Origin: Leptodactylus fallax
Lineage: Eukaryota; Chordata; Amphibia; Anura; Leptodactylidae
Length of the DNA stretch: 64,000 nucleotides
Assembly: GCA_947044405.1 (NCBI GenBank)
Contig: CAMRHE010000505.1
Location: 806,001 to 870,000 of the forward strand
Direction: 5' to 3'
Shown here: positions 21,347 through 36,900 of the stretch, one piece after another
Position numbering within the stretch: the first letter of the stretch is position 1
How the letters are laid out: each line of letters opens with the position of its first letter
Notes under the pieces: generated by a model
The model's input: only the letters and a program-made list of their open reading frames with translations
What the model was told of the DNA's origin: nothing
The model's database searches: none
Program-made: the position numbers and the translations under genes

Positions 21347-21641
21347 CAGGAGCATCTCAATAAATGAGAATATCTGTGAAAAGTTCCTTCATTTCAGTCA
21401 TTCAGTAATACAATCCATAATCAGCGTCTTCCAGGATTGTGTGTCCTACTGAACCAGACTGAGGGGCCATGTAAAGGCTTAGGAAACCTTGGCAGGTGAC
21501 ACTGAATTTACAAGACTGAACTGAACTTACAATATTCTCATTTTCTTAGATTTGGGTTTTCATTCCCTGTAATCCATAATCAACATTTACAGAAATAAAA
21601 CACTTGGAATAGAAGACTCTGTGTGTAAAGAGATGCTCCTA
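21347..21641. mobile_element. Tc1/mariner-type MITE, 295 bp
   Basis: Left end CAGGAGCATCTCAATAAAT and right end AGATGCTCCTA are inverted, flanked by TA at 21345-21346 and 21642-21643. Inside near the right end are GGGTTTTCATTCCCTGTAAT and AATCAACATTTACAGAAATA, matching the sub-terminal part of a widespread fish/frog Tc1-type element. No transposase is left. It sits 52 bp from the start-codon exon of the NLR gene. Confidence 0.78.
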
Positions 21642-21692
21642 TATAATGCCATCAAAGTTTTTGTAAGAAGGAAGACTTGGAGGAATCCTTAC

Positions 21693-21745
21693 CATCACTG
21701 GGAGTTATAACATTCATTCTGGAGCCTGGAGAGATAGTAAAATCC
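21693..21745 (-). CDS. NLR gene, start-codon exon (coding part 21693-21717)
   Basis: A 53-bp minus-strand exon bounded by a TTATGTTACAG acceptor and a GATG|GTAAGG donor. The ATG at 21715-21717 has A at -3 and opens MNVITPSD. The exon ends with a single G, which joins the AT at the start of the 15482 exon to make GAT, so the N-terminus reads MNVITPSD-DDETRQFYQ. The acceptor upstream of the ATG implies at least one more 5' non-coding exon farther right, within or beyond the 49-bp satellite. The exon sits 52 bp right of a Tc1-type MITE and about 220 bp left of the satellite. The support is splice sites plus phase; the peptide is too short to identify by itself. Confidence 0.6.
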
Positions 21746-21965
21746 CTGTAACATAAAAAAAACTTCATTACATTTAGAAGAATTTTCTTTAACCCTTTAA
21801 GCAGCAGAAAATTTTTCCGTCCCACATTCTGGGTTATAACGTTATTACAATTATTTTGATGCAGCTGGTTAAGGAGTTTGTTGTCAGTAGAGTGACTTCC
21901 AGTCTTTAGCCTCCATTTTGAGATATTTATAAAATAGTGTTATACTAAGACGGCCCCCCAAAAAT
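21746..21965. other. Intron between satellite and start-codon exon
   Basis: About 220 bp of AT-rich DNA with the polypyrimidine tract and acceptor of the 21693-21745 exon (minus). No other feature. Confidence 0.5.
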
Positions 21966-24900
21966 GTTAGTGTCACCAGACCCAGCATATCACCCCAGCC
22001 CTGCAGATAGATAGGTTAGTGTCACCAGACCCAGCATATCACCCCAGCCCTGCAGATAGATAGGTTAGTGTCACCAGACCCAGCATATCACCCCAGCCCT
22101 GCAGATAGATAGGTTAGTGTCACCAGACCCAGCATATCACCCCAGCCCTGCAGATAGATAGGTTAGTGTCACCAGAACGACAGCATATCACCCCAGCCCT
22201 GCAGATAGATAGGTTAGTGTCACCAGAACCAGCATATCACCCCAGCCCTGCAGATAGATAGGTTAGTGTCACCAGACCCAGCATATCACCCCCAGCCCTG
22301 CAGATAGATAGGTTAGTGTCACCAGAACCAGCATATCACCCCAGCCCTGCAGATAGATAGGTTAGTGTCACCAGAACCAGCATATCACCCCAGCCCTGCA
22401 GATAGATAGGTTAGTGTCACCAGAACCAGCATATCACCCCAGCCCTGCCGATAGATAGGTTAGTGTCACCAGAACCAGCATATCACCCCAGCCCTGCAGA
22501 TAGATAGGTTAGTGTCACCAGAACCAGCATATCACCCCAGCCCTGCAGATAGATAGGTTAGTGTCACCAGAACCAGCATATCACCCCAGCCCTGCAGATA
22601 GATAGGTTAGTGTCACCAGAACCAGCATATCACCCCCAGCCCTGCAGATAGATAGGTTAGTGTCACCAGAACCTGCATATCACCCCAGCCCTGCAGATAG
22701 ATAGGTTAGTGTCACCAGAACCAGCATATCACCCCCAGCCCTGCAGATAGATAGGTTAGTGTCACCAGAACCAGCATATCACCCCAGCCCTGCAGATAGA
22801 TAGGTTAGTGTCACCAGAACCAGCATATCACCCCAGCCCTGCAGATAGATAGGTTAGTGTCACCAGAACCAGCATATCACCCCAGCCCTGCAGATAGATA
22901 GGTTAGTGTCACCAGAACCAGCATATCACCCCAGCCCTGCAGATAGATAGGTTAGTGTCACCAGAACCTGCATATCACCCCAGCCCTGCAGATAGATAGG
23001 TTAGTGTCACCAGAACCAGCATATCACCCCAGCCCTGCAGATAGATAGGTTAGTGTCACCAGAACCAGCATATCACCCCAGCCCTGCAGATAGATAGGTT
23101 AGTGTCACCAGAACCAGCATATCACCCCAGCCCTGCAGATAGATAGGTTAGTGTCACCAGAACCAGCATATCACCCCAGCCCTGCAGATAGATAGGTTAG
23201 TGTCACCAGAACCAGCATATCACCCCCAGCCCTGCAGATAGATAGGTTAGTGTCACCAGAACCAGCATATCACCCCCAGCCCTGCAGATAGATAGGTTAG
23301 TGTCACCAGAACCAGCATATCACCCCAGCCCTGCAGATAGATAGGTTAGTGTCACCAGAACCAGCATATCACCCCAGCCCTGCAGATAGATAGGTTAGTG
23401 TCACCAGAACCAGCATATCACCCCAGCCCTGCAGATAGATAGGTTAGTGTCACCAGAACCAGCATATCACCCCAGCCCTGCAGATAGATAGGTTAGTGTC
23501 ACCAGAACCAGCATATCACCCCAGCCCTGCAGATAGATAGGTTAGTGTCACCAGAACCAGCATATCACCCCAGCCCTGCAGATAGATAGGTTAGTGTCAC
23601 CAGAACCAGCATATCACCCCAGCCCTGCAGATAGATAGGTTAGTGTCACCAGAACATGCATATCACCCCAGCCCTGCAGATAGATAGGTTAGTGTCACCA
23701 GAACCAGCATATCACCCCAGCCCTGCAGATAGATAGGTTAGTGTCACCAGAACCAGCATATCACCCCCAGCCCTGCAGATAGATAGGTTAGTGTCACCAG
23801 AACCAGCATATCACCCCCAGCCCTGCAGATAGATAGGTTAGTGTCACCAGAACCAGCATATCACCCCAGCCCTGCAGATAGATAGGTTAGTGTCACCAGA
23901 ACCAGCATATCACCCCAGCCCTGCAGATAGATAGGTTAGTGTCACCAGAACCAGCATATCACCCCAGCCCTGCAGATAGATAGGTTAGTGTCACCAGAAC
24001 CAGCATATCACCCCAGCCCTGCAGATAGATAGGTTAGTGTCACCAGAACCAACATATCACCCCAGCCCTGCAGATAGATAGGTTAGTGTCACCAGAACCA
24101 GCATATCACCCCCAGCCCTGCAGATAGATAGGTTAGTGTCACCAGAACCTGCATATCACCCCAGCCCTGCAGATAGATAGGTTAGTGTCACCAGAACCAG
24201 CATATCACCCCAGCCCTGCAGATAGATAGGTTAGTGTCACCAGAACCAGCATATCACCCCAGCCCTGCAGATAGATAGGTTAGTGTCACCAGAACCAGAC
24301 ATATCACCCCAGCCCTGCAGATAGATAGGTTAGTGTCACCAGAACCAGCATATCACCCCAGCCCTGCAGATAGATAGGTTAGTGTCACCAGAACCAGCAT
24401 ATCACCCCCAGCCCTGCAGATAGATAGGTTAGTGTCACCAGAACCAGCATATCACCCCAGCCCTGCAGATAGATAGGTTAGTGTCACCAGAACCAGCATA
24501 TCACCCCAGCCCTGCAGATAGATAGGTTAGTGTCACCAGAACCAGCATATCACCCCAGCCCTGCAGATAGATAGGTTAGTGTCACCAGAAACAGCATATC
24601 ACCCCAGCCCTGCAGATAGATAGGTTAGTGTCACCAGAACCAGCATATCACCCCAGCCCTGCAGATAGATAGGTTAGTGTCACCAGAACCAGCATATCAC
24701 CCCAGCCCTGCAGATAGATAGGTTAGTGTCACCAGAACCAGCATATCACCCCAGCCCTGCAGATAGATAGGTTAGTGTCATCAGAACCAGCATATCACTC
24801 CAGCCCTGCAGATAGATAGGTTAGTGTCACCAGAACATGACATATGACCCCAGCCATGCAGATAGATAGGTTAGTGTCACAAGAACCAACATATCACCCC

Positions 24901-27900
24901 AGCCCTGCAGATAGATAGGTTAGTGTCACCAGACCCAGCATATCACCCCCAGCCCTGCAGATAGATATGTTAGTGTCACCAGAACCAGCATATCGCCCCA
25001 GCCCTGCAGATAGATAGGTTAGTGTCACCAGAACCAGCATATCACCCCAGCCCTGCAGATAGATAGGTTAGTGTCACCAGAACCAGCATATCACCCCAGC
25101 CCTGCAGATAGATAGGTTAGTGTCACCAGAACCAGCATATCACCCCAGCCCTGCAGATAGATAGGTTAGTGTCACCAGAACCAGCATATCACCCCAGCCC
25201 TGCAGATAGATAGGTTAGTGTCACCAGAACCAACATATCACCCCAGCCCTGCAGATAGATAGGTTAGTGTCACCAGAACCAGCATATCACCCCCAGCCCT
25301 GCAGATAGATAGGTTAGTGTCACCAGAACCAGCATATCACCCCAGCCCTGCAGATAGATAGGTTAGTGTCACCAGAACCAGCATATCACCCCAGCCCTGC
25401 AGATAGATAGGTTAGTGTCACCAGAACCAGCATATCACCCCAGCCCTGCAGATAGATAGGTTAGTGTCACCAGAACCAGCATATCACCCCAGCCCTGCAG
25501 ATAGATAGGTTAGTGTCACCAGAACCAGCATATCACCCCAGCCCTGCAGATAGATAGGTTAGTGTCACCAGAACCAGCATATCACCCCAGCCCTGCAGAT
25601 AGATAGGTTAGTGTCACCAGAACCAGCATATCACCCCAGCCCTGCAGATAGATAGGTTAGTGTCACCAGAACCAGCATATCACCCCAGCCCTGCAGATAG
25701 ATAGGTTAGTGTCACCAGAACCAGCATATCACCCCAGCCCTGCAGATAGATAGGTTAGTGTCACCAGAACCAGCATATCACCCCAGCCCTGCAGATAGAT
25801 AGGTTAGTGTCACCAGAACCAGCATATCACCCCAGCCCTGCAGATAGATAGGTTAGTGTCACCAGAACCAGCATATCACCCCAGCCCTGCAGATAGATAG
25901 GTTAGTGTCACCAGAACCAGCATATCACCCCAGCCCTGCAGATAGATAGGTTAGTGTCACCAGAACCAGCATATCACCCCAGCCCTGCAGATAGATAGGT
26001 TAGTGTCACCAGAACCAGCATATCACCCCAGCCCTGCAGATAGATAGGTTAGTGTCACCAGAACCAGCATATCACCCCAGCCCTGCAGATAGATAGGTTA
26101 GTGTCACCAGAACCAGCATATCACCCCAGCCCTGCAGATAGATAGGTTAGTGTCACCAGAACCAGCATATCACCCCAGCCCTGCAGATAGATAGGTTAGT
26201 GTCACCAGAACCAGCATATCACCCCAGCCCTGCAGATAGATAGGTTAGTGTCACCAGAACCAGCATATCACCCCAGCCCTGCAGATAGATAGGTTAGTGT
26301 CATCAGAACCAGCATATCACTCCAGCCCTGCAGATAGATAGGTTAGTGTCACCAGAACATGACATATGACCCCAGCCATGCAGATAGATAGGTTAGTGTC
26401 ACCAGAACCAGCATATCACCCCAGCCCTGCAGATAGATAGGTTAGTGTCACCAGACCCAGCATATCACCCCCAGCCCTGCAGATAGATATGTTAGTGTCA
26501 CCAGAACCAGCATATCACCCCAGCCCTGCAGATAGATAGGTTAGTGTCACCAGAACCAGCATATCACCCCAGCCCTGCAGATAGATAGGTTAGTGTCACC
26601 AGAACCAGCATATCACCCCAGCCCTGCAGATAGATAGGTTAGTGTCACCAGAACCAGCATATCACCCCAGCCCTGCAGATAGATAGGTTAGTGTCACCAG
26701 AACATGACATATGACCCCAGCCCTGCAGATAGATAGGTTAGTGTCACAAGAACCAACATATCACCCCAGCCCTGCAGATAGATAGGTTAGTGTCACCAGA
26801 CCCAGCATATCACCCCCAGCCCTGCAGATAGATAGGTTAGTGTCACCAGAACCAGCATATCACCCCAGCCCTGCAGATAGATAGGTTAGTGTCACCAGAA
26901 CCAGCATATCACCCCAGCCCTGCAGATAGATAGGTTAGTGTCACCAGAACCAGCATATCACCCCAGCCCTGCAGATAGATAGGTTAGTGTCACCAGAACC
27001 AGCATATCACCCCAGCCCTGCAGATAGATAGGTTAGTGTCACCAGAACCAGCATATCACCCCAGCCCTGCAGATAGATAGGTTAGTGTCACCAGAACCAG
27101 CATATCACCCCAGCCCTGCAGATAGATAGGTTAGTGTCACCAGAACCAGCATATCACCCCAGCCCTGCAGATAGATAGGTTAGTGTCACCAGAACCAGCA
27201 TATCACCCCAGCCCTGCAGATAGATAGGTTAGTGTCACCAGAACCAGCATATCACCCCAGCCCTGCAGATAGATAGGTTAGTGTCACCAGAACCAGCATA
27301 TCACCCCAGCCCTGCAGATAGATAGGTTAGTGTCACCAGAACCAGCATATCACCCCAGCCCTGCAGATAGATAGGTTAGTGTCACCAGAACCAGCATATC
27401 ACCCCAGCCCTGCAGATAGATAGGTTAGTGTCACCAGAACCAGCATATCACCCCAGCCCTGCAGATAGATAGGTTAGTGTCACCAGAACCAGCATATCAC
27501 CCCAGCCCTGCAGATAGATAGGTTAGTGTCACCAGAACCAGCATATCACCCCAGCCCTGCAGATAGATAGGTTAGTGTCACCAGAACCAGCATATCACCC
27601 CAGCCCTGCAGATAGATAGGTTAGTGTCACCAGACCCAGCATATCACCCCCAGCCCTGCAGATAGATAGGTTAGTGTCACCAGAACCAGCATATCACCCC
27701 AGCCCTGCAGATAGATAGGTTAGTGTCACCAGAACCAGCATATCACCCCAGCCCTGCAGATAGATAGGTTAGTGTCACCAGAACCAGCATATCACCCCAG
27801 CCCTGCAGATAGATAGGTTAGTGTCACCAGAACCAGCATATCACCCCAGCCCTGCAGATAGATAGGTTAGTGTCACCAGAACCAGCATATCACCCCAGCC

Positions 27901-30900
27901 CTGCAGATAGATAGGTTAGTGTCACCAGAACCAGCATATCACCCCAGCCCGCAGATAGATAGGTTAGTGTCCCAAACCAGCATATCACCCCAGCCCTGCA
28001 GATAGATAGGTTAGTGTCACCAGAACCAGCATATCACCCCAGCCCTGCAGATAGATAGGTTAGTGTCACCAGAACCAGCATATCACCCCAGCCCTGCAGA
28101 TAGATAGGTTAGTGTCACCAGAACCAGCATATCACCCCAGCCCTGCAGATAGATAGGTTAGTGTCACCAGAACCATGACATATCACCCCAGCCCTGCAGA
28201 TAGATAGGTTAGTGTCACCAGAACCAGCATATCACCCCAGCCCTGCAGATAGATAGGTTAGTGTCACCAGAACCAGCATATCACCCCCAGCCCTGCAGAT
28301 AGATAGGTTAGTGTCACCAGAACCAGCATATCACCCCAGCCCTGCAGATAGATAGGTTAGTGTCACCAGAACCAGCATATCACCCCAGCCCTGCAGATAG
28401 ATAGGTTAGTGTCACCAGAACCAGCATATCACCCCAGCCCTGCAGATAGATAGGTTAGTGTCACCAGAACCAGCATATCACCCCAGCCCTGCAGATAGAT
28501 AGGTTAGTGTCACCAGAACAAGACATATCACCCCAGCCCTGCAGATAGATAGGTTAGTGTCACCAGAACCAGCATATCACCCCAGCCCTGCAGATAGATA
28601 GGTTAGTGTCACCAGAACCAGCATATCACCCCCAGCCCTGCAGATAGATAGGTTAGTGTCACCAGAACCAGCATATCACCCCAGCCCTGCAGATAGATAG
28701 GTTAGTGTCACCAGAACCAGCATATCACCCCAGCCCTGCAGATAGATAGGTTAGTGTCACCAGAACCAGCATATCACCCCAGCCCTGCAGATAGATAGGT
28801 TAGTGTCACCAGAACCAGCATATCACCCCAGCCCTGCAGATAGATAGGTTAGTGTCACCAGAACCAGCATATCACCCCAGCCCTGCAGATAGATAGGTTA
28901 GTGTCACCAGAACCAGCATATCACCCCAGCCCTGCAGATAGATAGGTTAGTGTCACCAGAACCAGCATATCACCCCAGCCCTGCAGATAGATAGGTTAGT
29001 GTCACCAGAACCAGCATATCACCCCAGCCCTGCAGATAGATAGGTTAGTGTCACCAGAACCAGCATATCACCCCAGCCCTGCAGATAGATAGGTTAGTGT
29101 CACCAGAACATGACAAGACCCCAGCCACTGCAGATAGATAGGTTAGTGTCACCAGAACCACATATCACAACATATCACCCAGCCCTGCAGATAGATAGGT
29201 TAGTGTCACCAGACCCAGCATATCACCCCCAGCCCTGCAGATAGATAGGTTAGTGTCACCAGAACCAGCATATCACCCCAGCCCTGCAGATAGATAGGTT
29301 AGTGTCACCAGAACCAGCATATCACCCCAGCCCTGCAGATAGATAGGTTAGTGTCACCAGAACCAGCATATCACCCCAGCCCTGCAGATAGATAGGTTAG
29401 TGTCACCAGAACCAGCATATCACCCCAGCCCTGCAGATAGATAGGTTAGTGTCACCAGAACCAGCATATCACCCCAGCCCTGCAGATAGATAGGTTAGTG
29501 TCACCAGAACCAGCATATCACCCCAGCCCTGCAGATAGATAGGTTAGTGTCACCAGAACCTGCATATCACCCCAGCCCTGCAGATAGATAGGTTAGTGTC
29601 ATCAGAACCAGCATATCACTCCAGCCCTGCAGATAGATAGGTTAGTGTCACCAGAACATGACATATGACCCCAGCCATGCAGATAGATAGGTTAGTGTCA
29701 CCAGAACCAGCATATCACCCCAGCCCTGCAGATAGATAGGTTAGTGTCACCAGAACCAGCATATCACCCCAGCCCTGCAGATAGATAGGTTAGTGTCACC
29801 AGAACCAGCATATCACCCCAGCCCTGCAGATAGATAGGTTAGTGTCACCAGAACCAGCATATCACCCCAGCCCTGCAGATAGATAGGTTAGTGTCACCAG
29901 AACCTGCATATCACCCCAGCCCTGCAGATAGATAGGTTAGTGTCACCAGAACCAGCATATCACCCCAGCCCTGCAGATAGATAGGTTAGTGTCACCAGAA
30001 CCAGCATATCACCCCAGCCCTGCAGATAGATAGGTTAGTGTCACCAGAACCAGCATATCACCCCAGCCCTGCAGATAGATAGGTTAGTGTCACCAGAACC
30101 AGCATATCACCCCAGCCCTGCAGATAGATAGGTTAGTGTCACCAGAACCAGCATATCACCCCAGCCCTGCAGATAGATAGGTTAGTGTCACCAGAACCAG
30201 CATATCACCCCAGCCCTGCAGATAGATAGGTTAGTGTCACCAGAACCTGACATATCACCCCAGCCCTGCAGATAGATAGGTTAGTGTCACCAGAACCAGC
30301 ATATCACCCCAGCCCTGCAGATAGATAGGTTAGTGTCACCAGAACCAGCATATCACCCCAGCCCTGCAGATAGATAGGTTAGTGTCACCAGAACCAGCAT
30401 ATCACCCCAGCCCTGCAGATAGATAGGTTAGTGTCACCAGAACCAGCATATCACCCCAGCCCTGCAGATAGATAGGTTAGTGTCACCAGAACCAGCATAT
30501 CACCCCAGCCCTGCAGATAGATAGGTTAGTGTCACCAGAACCAGCATATCACCCCAGCCCTGCAGATAGATAGGTTAGTGTCACCAGAACCAGCATATCA
30601 CCCCAGCCCTGCAGATAGATAGGTTAGTGTCACCAGAACCAGCATATCACCCCAGCCCTGCAGATAGATAGGTTAGTGTCACCAGAACCAGCATATCACC
30701 CCAGCCCTGCAGATAGATAGGTTAGTGTCACCAGAACCAGCATATCACCCCAGCCCTGCAGATAGATAGGTTAGTGTCATCAGAACCAGCATATCACTCC
30801 AGCCCTGCAGATAGATAGGTTAGTGTCACCAGAACATGACATATGACCCCAGCCATGCAGATAGATAGGTTAGTGTCACCAGAACCAACATATCACCCCA

Positions 30901-33900
30901 GCCCTGCAGATAGATAGGTTAGTGTCACCAGACCCAGCATATCACCCCCAGCCCTGCAGATAGATATGTTAGTGTCACCAGAACCAGCATATCGCCCCAG
31001 CCATCCCCCAGCCCTGCAGATAGATAGGTTAGTGTCACCAGAACCTGCATATCACCCCAGCCCTGCAGATAGATAGGTTAGTGTCACCAGAACCAGCATA
31101 TCACCCCAGCCCTGCAGATAGATAGGTTAGTGTCACCAGAACCAGCATATCACCCCAGCCCTGCAGATAGATAGGTTAGTGTCACCAGAACCAGCATATC
31201 ACCCCAGCCCTGCAGATAGATAGGTTAGTGTCACCAGAACCAGCATATCACCCCAGCCCTGCAGATAGATAGGTTAGTGTCACCAGAACCTGCATATCAC
31301 CCCAGCCCTGCAGATAGATAGGTTAGTGTCACCAGAACCAGCATATCACCCCAGCCCTGCAGATAGATAGGTTAGTGTCACCAGAACCAGCATATCACCC
31401 CAGCCCTGCAGATAGATAGGTTAGTGTCACCAGAACCAGCATATCACCCCAGCCCTGCAGATAGATAGGTTAGTGTCACCAGAACCAGCATATCACCCCA
31501 GCCCTGCAGATAGATAGGTTAGTGTCACCAGAACCAGCATATCACCCCAGCCCTGCAGATAGATAGGTTAGTGTCACCAGAACCAGCATATCACCCCAGC
31601 CCTGCAGATAGATAGGTTAGTGTCACCAGAACCAGCATATCACCCCAGCCCTGCAGATAGATAGGTTAGTGTCACCAGAACCAGCATATCACCCCAGCCC
31701 TGCAGATAGATAGGTTAGTGTCACCAGACCCAGCATATCACCCCAGCCCTGCAGATAGATAGGTTAGTGTCACCAGAACCAGCATATCACCCCAGCCCTG
31801 CAGATAGATAGGTTAGTGTCACCAGAACCAGCATATCACCCCAGCCCTGCAGATAGATAGGTTAGTGTCACCAGACCCAGCATATCACCCCAGCCCTGCA
31901 GATAGATAGGTTAGTGTCACCAGAACCAGCATATCACCCCAGCCCTGCAGATAGATAGGTTAGTGTCACCAGAACCAGCATATCACCCCCAGCCCTGCAG
32001 ATAGATAGGTTAGTGTCACCAGAACCAGCATATCACCCCAGCCCTGCAGATAGATAGGTTAGTGTCACCAGAACCAGCATATCACCCCAGCCCCTGCAGA
32101 TAGATAGGTTAGTGTCACCAGAACCAGCATATCACCCCAGCCCTGCAGATAGATAGGTTAGTGTCACCAGAACCAGCATATCACCCCAGCCCTGCAGATA
32201 GATAGGTTAGTGTCACCAGACCCAGCATATCACCCCAGCCCTGCAGATAGATAGGTTAGTGTCACCAGAACCAGCATATCACCCCAGCCCTGCAGATAGA
32301 TAGGTTAGTGTCACCAGAACATGACATATGACCCCAGCCATGCAGATAGATAGGTTAGTGTCACAAGAACCAACATATCACCCCAGCCCTGCAGATAGAT
32401 AGGTTAGTGTCACCAGACCCAGCATATCACCCCCAGCCCTGCAGATAGATAGGTTAGTGTCACCAGAACCAGCATATCACCCCAGCCCTGCAGATAGATA
32501 GGTTAGTGTCACCAGAACCAGCATATCACCCCAGCCCTGCAGATAGATAGGTTAGTGTCACCAGAACCAGCATATCACCCCAGCCCTGCAGATAGATAGG
32601 TTAGTGTCACCAGAACCAGCATATCACCCCAGCCCTGCAGATAGATAGGTTAGTGTCACCAGAACATGACATATGACCCCAGCCCTGCAGATAGATAGGT
32701 TAGTGTCACAAGAACCAGCATATCACCCCAGCCCTGCAGATAGATAGGTTAGTGTCACCAGACCCAGCATATCACCCCCAGCCCTGCAGATAGATAGGTT
32801 AGTGTCACCAGAACCAGCATATCACCCCAGCCCTGCAGATAGATAGGTTAGTGTCACCAGAACCAGCATATCACCCCAGCCCTGCAGATAGATAGGTTAG
32901 TGTCACCAGAACCAGCATATCACCCCAGCCCTGCAGATAGATAGGTTAGTGTCACCAGAACCAGCATATCACCCCAGCCCTGCAGATAGATAGGTTAGTG
33001 TCACCAGAACCAGCATATCACCCCAGCCCTGCAGATAGATAGGTTAGTGTCACCAGAACCAGCATATCACCCCAGCCCTGCAGATAGATAGGTTAGTGTC
33101 ACCAGAACCAGCATATCACCCCAGCCCTGCAGACAGATAGGTTAGTGTCACCAGAACCAGCATATCACCCCAGCCCTGCAGATAGATAGGTTAGTGTCAC
33201 CAGAACCAGCATATCACCCCAGCCCTGCAGATAGATAGGTTAGTGTCACCAGAACCAGCATATCACCCCAGCCCTGCAGATAGATAGGTTAGTGTCACCA
33301 GAACCAGCATATCACCCCAGCCCTGCAGATAGATAGGTTAGTGTCACCAGAACCAGCATATCACCCCAGCCCTGCAGATAGATAGGTTAGTGTCACCAGA
33401 CCCAGCATATCACCCCAGCCCTGCAGATAGATAGGTTAGTGTCACCAGAACCAGCATATCACCCCAGCCCTGCAGATAGATAGGTTAGTGTCACCAGAAC
33501 CAGCATATCACCCCAGCCCTGCAGATAGATAGGTTAGTGTCACCAGAACCAGCATATCACCCCAGCCCTGCAGATAGATAGGTTAGTGTCACCAGAACCA
33601 GCATATCACCCCAGCCCTGCAGATAGATAGGTTAGTGTCACCAGAACCAGCATATCACCCCAGCCCTGCAGATAGATAGGTTAGTGTCACCAGAACCAGC
33701 ATATCACCCCAGCCCTGCAGATAGATAGGTTAGTGTCACCAGAACCAGCATATCACCCCAGCCCTGCAGATAGATAGGTTAGTGTCACCAGAACCAGCAT
33801 ATCACCCCAGCCCTGCAGATAGATAGGTTAGTGTCACCAGAACCAGCATATCACCCCAGCCCTGCAGATAGATAGGTTAGTGTCACCAGAAGCCCAGCAT

Positions 33901-36900
33901 ATCACCCCAGCCCTGCAGATAGATAGGTTAGTGTCACCAGAACCAGCATATCACCCCAGCCCTGCATAGATAGGTTAGTGTCACCAGAACCTGCATATCA
34001 CCCCAGCCCTGCAGATAGATAGGTTAGTGTCATCAGAACCAGCATATCACTCCAGCCCTGCAGATAGATAGGTTAGTGTCACCAGAACAAGACATATGAC
34101 CCCAGCCATGCAGATAGATAGGTTAGTGTCACAAGAACCAACATATCACCCCAGCCCTGCAGATAGATAGGTTAGTCTCACCAGACCCAGCATATCACCC
34201 CCAGCCCTGCAGATAGATATGTTAGTGTCACCAGGACCAGCATATCACCCCAGCCATGCAGATAGATAGGTTAGTGTCACCAGAACCTGCATATCACCCC
34301 AGTCCTGCAGATAGATAGGTTAGTGTCACCAGAACCAGCATATCACCCCAGCCCTGCAGATAGATAGGTTAGTGTCACCAGAACCAGCATATCACCCCAC
34401 CCCTGCAGATAGATAGGTTAGTGTCACCAGAACCAGCATATCACCCCAGCCCTGCAGATAGATAGGTTAGTGTCACCAGAACCAGCATATCACCCCAGCC
34501 CTGCAGATAGATAGGTTAGTGTCACCAGAACCAGCATATCACCCCAGCCCTGCAGATAGATAGGTTAGTGTCACCAGAACCAGCATATCACCCCAGCCCT
34601 GCAGATAGATAGGTTAGTGTCACCAGAACCAGCATATCACCCCAGCCCTGCAGATAGATAGGTTAGTGTCACCAGAACCAGCATATCACCCCAGCCCTGC
34701 AGATAGATAGGTTAGTGTCACCAGAACCAGCATATCACCCCAGCCCTGCAGATAGATAGGTTAGTGTCACCAGAACCAGCATATCACCCCAGCCCTGCAG
34801 ATAGATAGGTTAGTGTCACCAGACCCAGCATATCACCCCAGCCCTGCAGATAGATAGGTTAGTGTCACCAGAACCAGCATATCACCCCAGCCCTGCAGAT
34901 AGATAGGTTAGTGTCACCAGAACCAGCATATCACCCCAGCCCTGCAGATAGATAGGTTAGTGTCACCAGACCCAGCATATCACCCCAGCCCTGCAGATAG
35001 ATAGGTTAGTGTCACCAGAACCAGCATATCACCCCAGCCCTGCAGATAGATAGGTTAGTGTCACCAGAACCAGCATATCACCCCAGCCCTGCAGATAGAT
35101 AGGTTAGTGTCACCAGACCCAGCATATCACCCCAGCCCTGCAGATAGATAGGTTAGTGTCACCAGAACCAGCATATCACCCCAGCCCTGCAGATAGATAG
35201 GTTAGTGTCACCAGAACCAGCATATCACCCCAGCCCTGCAGATAGATAGGTTAGTGTCACCAGAACCAGCATATCACCCCAGCCCTGCAGATAGATAGGT
35301 TAGTGTCACCAGAACCAGCATATCACCCCAGCCCTGCAGATAGATAGGTTAGTGTCACCAGAACCAGCATATCACCCCAGCCCTGCAGATAGATAGGTTA
35401 GTGTCACCAGAACCAGCATATCACCCCAGCCCTGCAGATAGATAGGTTAGTGTCACCAGACCCAGCATATCACCCCAGCCCTGCAGATAGATAGGTTAGT
35501 GTCATCAGAACCAGCATATCACTCCAGCCCTGCAGATAGATAGGTTAGTGTCACCAGAACATGACATATGACCCCAGCCATGCAGATAGATAGGTTAGTG
35601 TCACAAGAACCAACATATCACCCCAGCCCTGCAGATAGATAGGTTAGTGTCACCAGACCCAGCATATCACCCCCAGCCCTGCAGATAGATATGTTAGTGT
35701 CACCAGAACCAGCATATCACCCCAGCCCTGCAGATAGATAGGTTAGTGTCACCAGAACCAGGATATCACCCCAGCCCTGCAGATAGATAGGTTAGTGTCA
35801 CCAGAACCAGCATATCACCCCAGCCCTGCAGATAGATAGGTTAGTGTCACCAGAACCAGCATATCACCCCAGCCCTGCAGATAGATAGGTTAGTGTCACC
35901 AGAACCAGACATATCACCCCAGCCCTGCAGATAGATAGGTTAGTGTCACCAGAACCAGCATATCACCCCAGCCCTGCAGATAGATAGGTTAGTGTCACCA
36001 GAACCAGCATATCACCCCCAGCCCTGCAGATAGATAGGTTAGTGTCACCAGAACCAGCATATCACCCCAGCCCTGCAGATAGATAGGTTAGTGTCACCAG
36101 AACCAGCATATCACCCCAGCCCTGCAGATAGATAGGTTAGTGTCACCAGAACCAGCATATCACCCCAGCCCTGCAGATAGATAGGTTAGTGTCACCAGAA
36201 CCAGCATATCACCCCAGCCCTGCAGATAGATAGGTTAGTGTCACCAGAACCAGCATATCACCCCAGCCCTGCAGATAGATAGGTTAGTGTCACCAGAACC
36301 AGCATATCACCCCAGCCCTGCAGATAGATAGGTTAGTGTCACCAGAACCAGCATATCACCCCAGCCCTGCAGATAGATAGGTTAGTGTCACCAGAACCAG
36401 CATATCACCCCAGCCCTGCAGATAGATAGGTTAGTGTCACCAGAACCAGCATATCACCCCAGCCCTGCAGATAGATAGGTTAGTGTCACCAGAACCAGCA
36501 TATCACCCCAGCCCTGCAGATAGATAGGTTAGTGTCACCAGAACCAGCATATCACCCCAGCCCTGCAGATAGATAGGTTAGTGTCACCAGAACCAGCATA
36601 TCACCCCAGCCCTGCAGATAGATAGGTTAGTGTCACCAGACCCAGCATATCACCCCAGCCCTGCAGATAGATAGGTTAGTGTCACCAGAACCAGCATATC
36701 ACCCCAGCCCTGCAGATAGATAGGTTAGTGTCACCAGAACCAGCATATCACCCCAGCCCTGCAGATAGATAGGTTAGTGTCACCAGACCCAGCATATCAC
36801 CCCAGCCCTGCAGATAGATAGGTTAGTGTCACCAGACCCAGCATATCACCCCAGCCCTGCAGATAGATAGGTTAGTGTCACCAGAACCAGCATATCACCC

